A DNA stretch of 12,452 nucleotides. It comes from Lachnospiraceae bacterium. Lineage in GTDB: Bacteria; Bacillota_A; Clostridia; Lachnospirales; Lachnospiraceae. This document shows positions 7,762 to 12,452 of the stretch, one piece after another. The notes under the pieces were generated by a model. It worked only from the letters and a program-made list of their open reading frames with translations, had not been told where the DNA came from and made no database searches. Position 1 is the stretch's first letter; each line of letters begins with the position of its first letter. The position numbers and the translations under genes are program-made. Where the stretch lies: NCBI GenBank assembly GCA_017542725.1, contig JAFXWR010000079.1, positions 1 to 12,452 of the forward strand, given 5' to 3'.

Positions 7762-7911
7762 ATAGCCCTCCGCGATTATTCGCGACAGTGCTCGTGATAT
7801 TCTCACGAACCCCATAGATATTAAGTGCCCTTAAATATCTATTCGGCGGTTTGACCGTTGGTTTTTAGATGCCTCTTTTATTAAAACCTATATTCGCACC
7901 GCGCCTCTATC
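7761..7911 (-). promoter_or_regulatory. Lysine riboswitch (L-box) upstream of the transporter-dap operon
   Basis: The minus strand has the conserved ends of the L-box aptamer: GATAGAGGCGC at the 5' side (7911-7901), then GGTGCGAA (7900-7893), an ACCGCCGAA junction (7850-7842), GCACTGTC, and GGAGGGCTATC at the 3' end (7771-7761). These match the Bacillus subtilis lysC leader landmarks. P1 forms from GATAG and CTATC. Inner helices visible are ATAGATATT/AATATCTAT (9 bp, 7842-7834 with 7822-7814), TCGTGA/TCACGA (7808-7803 with 7797-7792) and CGCGA/TCGCG (7784-7780 with 7775-7771). I did not resolve the loop-loop contact. The aptamer sits between a promoter and an intrinsic terminator, so it should switch the operon off when lysine is plentiful. 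Confidence 0.94.
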
Positions 7912-7925
7912 TATTTACTATAATA

Positions 7926-7954
7926 ATGTTAGCAAAGTATGGGATAGATGTCAA
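7926..7954 (-). promoter_or_regulatory. Sigma-A-type promoter of the riboswitch operon
   Basis: TTGACA (7954-7949) is a perfect -35 box. It lies 17 bases from TAACAT (7931-7926), a 4/6 match to the -10 box that is preceded by TG (7934-7933) in the extended -10 position. Predicted transcription start is near 7919, about eight bases before P1 of the riboswitch, which is the spacing expected for a leader RNA. Confidence 0.82.
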
Positions 7955-8032
7955 TATAAGAAGTATGTGAGATTTTAGTAGGGTTTAGGGAGTATAACCA
8001 AGCAAATCAATCATGTAGGCATTAAATTGGAC

Positions 8033-8061
8033 TTGGAATTTTTAAAAAAAATCATTATAAT
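8033..8061 (+). promoter_or_regulatory. Promoter of the MATE gene
   Basis: TTGGAA (8033-8038, 4/6 match) is 17 bases from a perfect TATAAT (8056-8061). The expected transcription start, six to eight bases downstream, falls on or next to the GTG at 8068, so the transcript would have almost no leader. Confidence 0.68.
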
Positions 8062-8067
8062 AAGCGT

Positions 8068-9795
8068 GTGAATAATGACAGCCAAAACAATATAGAAAAA
8101 AAGTTCAAGCGCAAAGATTCATTAATTAGAATAAAATACTTAGAATACATACCCATTTTATATATAATGAATTTATCTACACTTTTGCTTATGGCAGTTG
8201 ACGGACTTGTAGTAGGAAATCTGATGGGGGCTAACGCACTTGCTGCAGTAAATGTGTTTGCACCAATATCGGTATTACTGAGCGCATACATTGCCATTAT
8301 AGTAAATGGTATAGCAGATGGTTATTCTGGCATTTTAGTAGAAAACAATCGAAAGGATATTAATCATAGTAAGAAAGCAGTTCTAATTGTCGTAGTAATT
8401 TCGGCACTTGTCTTATCATTAATTCAAATTCCGATAGCTCATTTAATAATTCATTCATATGAATTAGATGAAGCATTACACACACTGGCAAAGACATATG
8501 CTTCAGCCATGCTTATATCAATGCCCTTTAGATTGGTTTCTGATGTGGGAGCAGGACTTTTGAAAGAATTTGGAAGAATGAAGGTGCTGCTCGTTCTTGC
8601 AATTCTCGAAGCTATAATTAATCTAGTGCTGGATATAATATTTGTAAGATATTTTAATTGGGGATTATATGGAACAGGTGTTGCCACTGTGGTTGCATGC
8701 GCAACTCGAGCAATCATAACTATAATATATTTTAAAACAAAAACGGATATGCTTGACTTAGAACCTGCAAGAGTAAAATGGCAATTTGTAAAAGATATAG
8801 TTGTAGGCGGACTTCCTTATACGGTTGAAGTTTTGTCGAGCGCATTACATAGTTATTTGATGTTAAAAATAGCCATTTATATTTTCGGAAATGATGGCGG
8901 TGTTATAATGGGTGTATGTAATTTGTGCACAAGCCTTGCAACAGTCTTCATAGTAAGTTGTTCGGATTCAAATGGTCCACTTATGGGAATTTTCTTAAGC
9001 ATAGGTGATAGAGTTGCGATGAGAGATGCTATGAAAATTGCGGTGCGACAAATACTAGCCTGTGTCGGATTTCTAGTTTTGATTGTAGAGTTAAACCCCG
9101 AGTGGTTTTATCACATACATGGAGTTAAAGATATACCAGAGTATGGAGTGATTGCATTAAGGTTCAATGCATTGTTCTATATATTCCTTGGGTGTAACGC
9201 TTTGTTTGAAGCATATTTTATAGATAGGAAGCGTGCAAGAATTTCTATGAGGTATACATTTTATGGAAACATGATTATACCTATATTAGCATTTTTACTT
9301 TATAAAATGTTTGGCAAACCTTATCTATGGCTTTCAGATTTCATAGTGGAATTCACAATACTTTTACTTTATCTTAGGCACTATTTTATTATTGTAGTGA
9401 AAGAAGAGTTAAATGAAATAAAAAATAGTGACATATTGTATCTTGAAGTAGAACATGACGAAGCTGCAAGTGCATCTAAGAGTTTAGACCAGTATGCAGA
9501 AGACAACAATTATTCAAAGGTATTGTCAAATCATCTAGCAATGTGTATGGAAGAAATGGTAGAGTATGCAAAGAAATCACAAGATAGACTTGAGATACAT
9601 ATTCAAATAATAATCAATTTTTTCAAAAATGGAGCAAGGTTTGTAATGCTTGACGATGGCAAACGTCTAAACTTCGATAAGGTAAAAGACCGTAGTGAAA
9701 TTGTAACTAATAATTATGAACTAGTGAAAAAGTTGTCAAAATCTTATGAATATCAATATATACTAAATATGAACCATACAACATTGGAATTCTAG
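8068..9795 (+). CDS. MATE-family transporter fused to an RsbW/HATPase-like C-terminal domain
   Basis: Residues 20-450 are strongly hydrophobic with about twelve membrane segments. They carry MATE-type features such as the early DGLVVGNLMGANALAAVNVFAP stretch (45-66), repeated in diverged form in the second half, and the length fits a MATE transporter. Such pumps exchange Na+ or H+ for drugs or metabolites; the substrate here is unknown. Residues 455-575 form an extra soluble domain: an LSNHLAMCMEEMVEYA helix (486-501), FVMLDDGKRLNFD (525-537) and a C-terminal NYELVKKLSKSYEYQY segment resemble the N box, DxGxG box and end of RsbW/HATPase_c_2 domains. The N-box Asn is Glu, and the second Gly of DxGxG and the next Gly-rich motif are missing, so ATP binding is doubtful. 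The GTG start at 8068 has no Shine-Dalgarno; the next in-frame ATG (8167) is inside the first membrane segment and has none either. Confidence 0.85.
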   Translation: MNNDSQNNIEKKFKRKDSLIRIKYLEYIPILYIMNLSTLLLMAVDGLVVGNLMGANALAAVNVFAPISVLLSAYIAIIVNGIADGYSGILVENNRKDINHSKKAVLIVVVISALVLSLIQIPIAHLIIHSYELDEALHTLAKTYASAMLISMPFRLVSDVGAGLLKEFGRMKVLLVLAILEAIINLVLDIIFVRYFNWGLYGTGVATVVACATRAIITIIYFKTKTDMLDLEPARVKWQFVKDIVVGGLPYTVEVLSSALHSYLMLKIAIYIFGNDGGVIMGVCNLCTSLATVFIVSCSDSNGPLMGIFLSIGDRVAMRDAMKIAVRQILACVGFLVLIVELNPEWFYHIHGVKDIPEYGVIALRFNALFYIFLGCNALFEAYFIDRKRARISMRYTFYGNMIIPILAFLLYKMFGKPYLWLSDFIVEFTILLLYLRHYFIIVVKEELNEIKNSDILYLEVEHDEAASASKSLDQYAEDNNYSKVLSNHLAMCMEEMVEYAKKSQDRLEIHIQIIINFFKNGARFVMLDDGKRLNFDKVKDRSEIVTNNYELVKKLSKSYEYQYILNMNHTTLEF

Positions 9796-9817
9796 TTAAA
9801 AATAGTGATTTTTATCA

Positions 9818-9851
9818 AATAGTGTGATATAATAAATATCGCACTATTTTT
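9818..9851 (+). terminator. Hairpin between MATE and ABC genes (probable MATE terminator)
   Basis: AATAGTGTGATAT (9818-9830) pairs with ATATCGCACTATT (9836-9848) over 13 bp with one G-T wobble and an AATAA loop. Five T (9847-9851) end directly at the ATG of the ABC gene. The 3' arm and T run (9842-9851) are also perfectly complementary over 10 bases to AAAAATAGTG at 9798-9807, giving a competing longer-range pairing. Confidence 0.75.
9825..9833 (+). promoter_or_regulatory. Possible extended -10 promoter of the ABC-NUDIX-GT operon
   Basis: TGATATAAT gives a perfect TATAAT (9828-9833) with TG at the extended -10 position. I see no convincing -35 box. A start near 9840 would leave a leader of about 12 bases before the ATG at 9852 and would omit the 5' arm of the hairpin, so transcripts from here would escape that terminator. 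Confidence 0.5.
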
Positions 9852-11162
9852 ATGTCAAAAATTGTAGAAGTAAAAAATTTAACAAAGGTTTATCAACTTT
9901 ACAATAAGCCAATTGACAGGTTGAAAGAAGGGATAAGCCTCACAAGAAAGAATTATCATAGGGATTTTTATGCCTTAAATGATATTTCTTTTGATGTGGA
10001 AAAAGGTGAGTCGTTTGGAATCATAGGAGTAAATGGTTCAGGAAAATCTACATTACTTAAAATTCTCACAGGTGTCTTGTCGAAGACAAAAGGTGAAGTA
10101 AAAGTAGGTGGAAAAGTAGCTGCACTTCTTGAACTTGGTGCAGGATTCAATTTAGATTATACGGGAATTGAAAATATATATTTAAATGGCACGATGATGG
10201 GATTTTCAAAAGAAGAGATGGATGAAAAACTTGATAAGATTATTGAGTTTGCAGATTTAAAAGATGATGCTATAAATCGACCTGTCAAAGAATATAGTAG
10301 TGGTATGTTTGTGAGACTTGCATTTTCACTTTCTATAGCAGTTGAGCCTGAGATTTTAATTGTCGATGAGGCTTTGTCTGTTGGAGATATTTTCTTTCAA
10401 ACAAAATGCTATAAGAGAATGGATGAACTAAAAAGTAAGGGTACTACTATAATTATGGTTACTCACGACTTAGGGGCAGTTATAAAATATTGTGACCGCA
10501 CTATGGTTCTCCATAACGGTAATCAAGTGGCGATAGGTGCGCCTCATGAAATGGTAGATCTCTATAAAAAAATTCTCGCAGGCCAAGAACCAACTATCAG
10601 TGATTCCGTAGGGGCGAATGATAATTCCGTAGGCGCGAACGACAACTCCGTAGGGGCGAACGACAACTCCGTAGGGGAGCAGTTTACAAGCCCACTCAAG
10701 GACTCCATGTTAATCAACCCCCACGCCGACATCTACGGCGACATGAAAGCAGAGTTCATAGACTTCGGAATTCTTGACCAAAAAGGAAATCCAGCCACAG
10801 TTATAGTTAAGGGCGAGACATTTACAATAAAAGAAAAAATCAAAATGAATGAAGATATAAAGGATCCGATTTTCACTTGGACTATAAAAGATAAAAGAGG
10901 CACAGACTTAACAGGCACAAACACTATGCTTGAAAAAGTTGACACAGGCTTTGGCGAGAAAGGACGAGTATATGATGTGTCATTTACACAAAAGATGCGA
11001 CTACAAGGCGGCGAATACCTGCTCTCTATGTCTTGCACAAGTTTTGAAGGCGACGAACTAAAAGTCCACCACCGCATGTATGATATAATAAGTCTAACTG
11101 TATTAATTAATGAAAACAAGGTGGGCATATTTGACTCTGAAAGTAAGGTAGATATACATTGA
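9852..11162 (+). CDS. Polysaccharide-export ABC transporter ATPase (TagH/Wzt type) with C-terminal substrate-recognition domain
   Basis: This is the ATP-hydrolysing subunit of an exporter for wall teichoic acid, O-antigen-like or capsular glycans; it acts at the inner face of the membrane with a TagG/Wzm-type permease not seen in this window. Walker A is GVNGSGKST (59-67), the LLELGAGFN stretch (92-100) and the YSSGM signature (148-152) are typical of this subfamily, Walker B is ILIVDEAL with Asp172-Glu173, and the switch His is 205. Residues about 300-430 resemble the Wzt C-terminal beta-sandwich that binds the modified glycan end (GTNTMLE, LQGGEYLLS). Between them, residues 251-276 are a sevenfold-periodic NSVGAND repeat. 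The ATG at 9852 has no Shine-Dalgarno and abuts a hairpin, but the protein N-terminus fits the family. NUDIX and GT2 genes follow closely. Confidence 0.92.
   Translation: MSKIVEVKNLTKVYQLYNKPIDRLKEGISLTRKNYHRDFYALNDISFDVEKGESFGIIGVNGSGKSTLLKILTGVLSKTKGEVKVGGKVAALLELGAGFNLDYTGIENIYLNGTMMGFSKEEMDEKLDKIIEFADLKDDAINRPVKEYSSGMFVRLAFSLSIAVEPEILIVDEALSVGDIFFQTKCYKRMDELKSKGTTIIMVTHDLGAVIKYCDRTMVLHNGNQVAIGAPHEMVDLYKKILAGQEPTISDSVGANDNSVGANDNSVGANDNSVGEQFTSPLKDSMLINPHADIYGDMKAEFIDFGILDQKGNPATVIVKGETFTIKEKIKMNEDIKDPIFTWTIKDKRGTDLTGTNTMLEKVDTGFGEKGRVYDVSFTQKMRLQGGEYLLSMSCTSFEGDELKVHHRMYDIISLTVLINENKVGIFDSESKVDIH
10602..10682 (+). repeat. 21-bp in-frame tandem repeat in the ABC gene (nearly four units)
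   Basis: Units begin at 10602, 10623, 10644 and 10665, the last truncated after 12 matching bases. Each full unit encodes D/N-S-V-G-A-N-D. The third unit contains CCGTAGGGGCGAACG, identical to the reverse complement of 6146-6160. The 21-bp period keeps the frame. The repeat lies in the linker between the ATPase and Wzt-like domains, and both the repeat and the following bases up to about 10740 are richer in G+C than the rest of the gene. Confidence 0.93.
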
Positions 11163-11174
11163 CGTCTTAGTATT

Positions 11175-11717
11175 ATGAATGAATTTAAGAAAAAAATTAA
11201 ATTAATTAGTCGCGACCTAAAATATAAAGGCACGATTATGGATATTTATCAAGACACAGTTGAGGTCGATGGTCACATAACTCATTGGGACTATATGGGT
11301 AAATGTGATGCAGCAGCCATAGTGCCAGTTCTTCCAAATGGCAAAATAGTTATGGTTCGCCAATATCGTCTTGCAGTTGATGAGTGGACACTTGAGATAC
11401 CAGCAGGAAAGCTTGATGGAGATGAAGACTATCTTGTGTGTGCAAAGAGAGAACTTGAAGAGGAAGCAGGATATAAAAGCGACAATATAGAATTTTTATG
11501 TGATACTTATACTGCTTCGGCATTTTGCTCTGAAATAGTTAGGTGTTTTGTGGCTACAAATTTAGTTAAAGGAAAACAACATTTTGATAGAGATGAAGAA
11601 GTTGCAGTAGAAGAGTGGTCGCTTGATGACCTTAAGAAAGAAATATATGAAGGAAGACTTAAAGATGGTAAGACAGTAGCGGCAATTATGACTTATGCTG
11701 CAAAGTTTTCTAAATAG
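11175..11717 (+). CDS. NUDIX hydrolase, ADP-ribose pyrophosphatase type
   Basis: NUDIX enzymes cleave nucleoside diphosphates linked to another group; this subgroup typically hydrolyses ADP-ribose or nucleotide sugars to the monophosphates. The full NUDIX box is present at 78-100: Gly78, Glu84, then RELEEEAGY (92-100), with correct GX5E-X7-REUXEEXGU spacing. VRQYRLAVDEWTLEIPAGK just before it is typical of the ADP-ribose pyrophosphatase group. The 180 residues are normal for the family. The ATG at 11175 is 12 bases after the ABC stop and lacks a Shine-Dalgarno. An ATG at 11238 (residue 22) has AAAGG at seven bases, but starting there would remove the YKGTI strand usual in this family, so I keep the first. 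In this setting it may trim nucleotide sugars, or be simple housekeeping carried in the operon. Confidence 0.93.
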   Translation: MNEFKKKIKLISRDLKYKGTIMDIYQDTVEVDGHITHWDYMGKCDAAAIVPVLPNGKIVMVRQYRLAVDEWTLEIPAGKLDGDEDYLVCAKRELEEEAGYKSDNIEFLCDTYTASAFCSEIVRCFVATNLVKGKQHFDRDEEVAVEEWSLDDLKKEIYEGRLKDGKTVAAIMTYAAKFSK

Positions 11718-11734
11718 GTTATAGGAGTGTATTA

Positions 11735-12452
11735 ATGACAAAACTTACGACAATAGTGCCGGTTTATGATGGTGAGTATATCGATGAGTGCCTAAACTCA
11801 ATGCTTAAAGAACTACATGAAAAACTAGAATTAACTAAAATGTTTGATATAGTGGTTGTCAGTGATGGTTGTGATGAAGACACATTAAAGAAGTTAGTAG
11901 ATTATGAGTCAAAAAATGAATGCATAAAACTAGTTAAGAGTGAACATAGAGGAGCATCGCATGCAAGAAACTTGGGACTCATGGCTGCAACTGGTGAATA
12001 TGTGACATTTCTTGATTGCGATGATAGAATGTGCGGAAACTTTTTTAGTGACTGCAAGAAGTATTTCGAAAGCAATGCAGATTTATATATTTTTGGCATT
12101 AAACGATTTGAAGGGGATGTCATAAAGTATTGGCAAGTAGAAGAAAAAAAGTATAACTCAAATAGCGAATTTGCAGATGAATATATAGTAAATAGACATC
12201 TCTTAGTATACTCAAATACAAATAAATTTTATAAGTCTAGTATAATCAAAGAACACAACATGTTGTTTGATGAGGCGATAGAGTTTGGAGAGGATCGCTT
12301 GTTCAACTTCAAATATTTGAGATACTGTAATCAAATCATAACATCTCCTATATATAAAATCGACTATGTAAAGAGAAGCGAAATATCTTTATCTACAAAA
12401 CCCCACAAACATTATTTTGATATAGCAATAAAAATACATAAAGAAAAAATAA
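11735..12452 (+). CDS. Glycosyltransferase family 2 (3' partial)
   Basis: The frame opens at ATG 11735 behind a good AGGAG site seven bases upstream and runs without a stop to the window end, giving at least 239 residues. It has the GT-A fold marks of family 2: LTTIVPVYDGEYIDECLNSM at the start (4-23), VVVSDGCDED (40-49), HRGASHARNLGLMAATGEY (71-89), and the metal-binding DxD as LDCDD (93-97). GEDRLFN (185-191) matches the usual ED catalytic-base motif. Such enzymes add a sugar from a nucleotide-sugar donor to a lipid-linked glycan at the cytosolic membrane face. The 17-base gap to the NUDIX gene suggests one operon, with the ABC ATPase exporting the finished glycan. Donor and acceptor cannot be told. 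The C-terminus lies beyond the window. Confidence 0.92.
   Translation, partial: MTKLTTIVPVYDGEYIDECLNSMLKELHEKLELTKMFDIVVVSDGCDEDTLKKLVDYESKNECIKLVKSEHRGASHARNLGLMAATGEYVTFLDCDDRMCGNFFSDCKKYFESNADLYIFGIKRFEGDVIKYWQVEEKKYNSNSEFADEYIVNRHLLVYSNTNKFYKSSIIKEHNMLFDEAIEFGEDRLFNFKYLRYCNQIITSPIYKIDYVKRSEISLSTKPHKHYFDIAIKIHKEKI

Larger units (their letters stand above)
7912..8067. other. Divergent intergenic region between the lysine operon and the MATE gene
   Basis: The 385-base gap from 7683 to 8067 is filled on one side by the riboswitch and terminator (7694-7911), on the other by two back-to-back promoters (minus 7954-7926, plus 8033-8061). Between the two -35 boxes (7955-8032) I see no clear operator, inverted repeat or small gene. 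Confidence 0.7.

Noticed and set aside
7921..7929. TATTAT as the -10 box for the riboswitch promoter
   Set aside because: It would be about 23 bases from TTGACA, too far; TAACAT with a preceding TG is at exactly 17.
8055..8297. Minus-strand open frame at the 5' end of the MATE gene
   Set aside because: It overlaps the MATE coding sequence and its promoter; the translation shows no family motif.
10602..10682. CRISPR-like array
   Set aside because: The units are directly tandem with no spacers, stay in frame and are part of a coding sequence.
10733..11233. 166-codon minus-strand open frame opposite the ABC C-terminal domain
   Set aside because: The plus strand encodes a recognisable Wzt-like domain here; the reverse reading is low-complexity and has no motif.
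1..12452. tRNA, rRNA, insertion sequence or phage genes
   Set aside because: I saw no cloverleaf, rRNA segment, transposase or integrase motif on either strand.

Overview
The window is AT-rich. Codon choice favours A-ending triplets (GCA, ACA, AGA). It carries a lysine riboswitch, a meso-diaminopimelate (DAP) pathway and a cell-surface protein with InlB B-repeats and cell-wall/glucan-binding-type repeats. Together these suggest a low-GC Gram-positive of the Firmicutes, most likely a Clostridia member with DAP-type peptidoglycan. I cannot place it to family from this sequence alone.

Layout. (1) Positions 1-3375, plus strand: a large surface protein whose 5' end lies outside the window. One reading frame runs through it, broken by a single TAG at 1345-1347. 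The N-terminal part has about five InlB B-type repeats. The C-terminal part has a helical segment, a 13-residue polyglycine tract and cell-wall-binding repeats. A strong hairpin terminator at 3395-3423 separates it from the convergent operon. (2) Positions 7954-3457, minus strand: a lysine operon. It reads promoter, lysine riboswitch with a terminator/antiterminator switch, NhaC-family transporter (probably lysine uptake), dapA, dapB, ddh. The three enzymes convert aspartate semialdehyde plus pyruvate to meso-DAP by the short dehydrogenase route. (3) Positions 7912-8067: a divergent promoter region. (4) Positions 8068-9795, plus strand: a MATE-family membrane transporter fused to a C-terminal RsbW/HATPase-like domain whose ATP-binding motifs look degraded. 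(5) Positions 9852-12452, plus strand: a tightly spaced set of a polysaccharide-export ABC ATPase (TagH/Wzt type), a NUDIX hydrolase of the ADP-ribose pyrophosphatase type, and a family 2 glycosyltransferase cut by the window end. This looks like the start of a cell-surface polysaccharide locus.

Points of most interest: the in-frame amber codon in an otherwise intact surface protein; the MATE-HATPase fusion; a 21-bp in-frame tandem repeat in the ABC gene that shares a 15-bp core with an intergenic spacer of the lysine operon; a 30-bp repeat that supplies the ribosome binding site and start codon of both dapA and dapB; and a hairpin between the MATE and ABC genes that may act as terminator for one and contain the promoter of the other.
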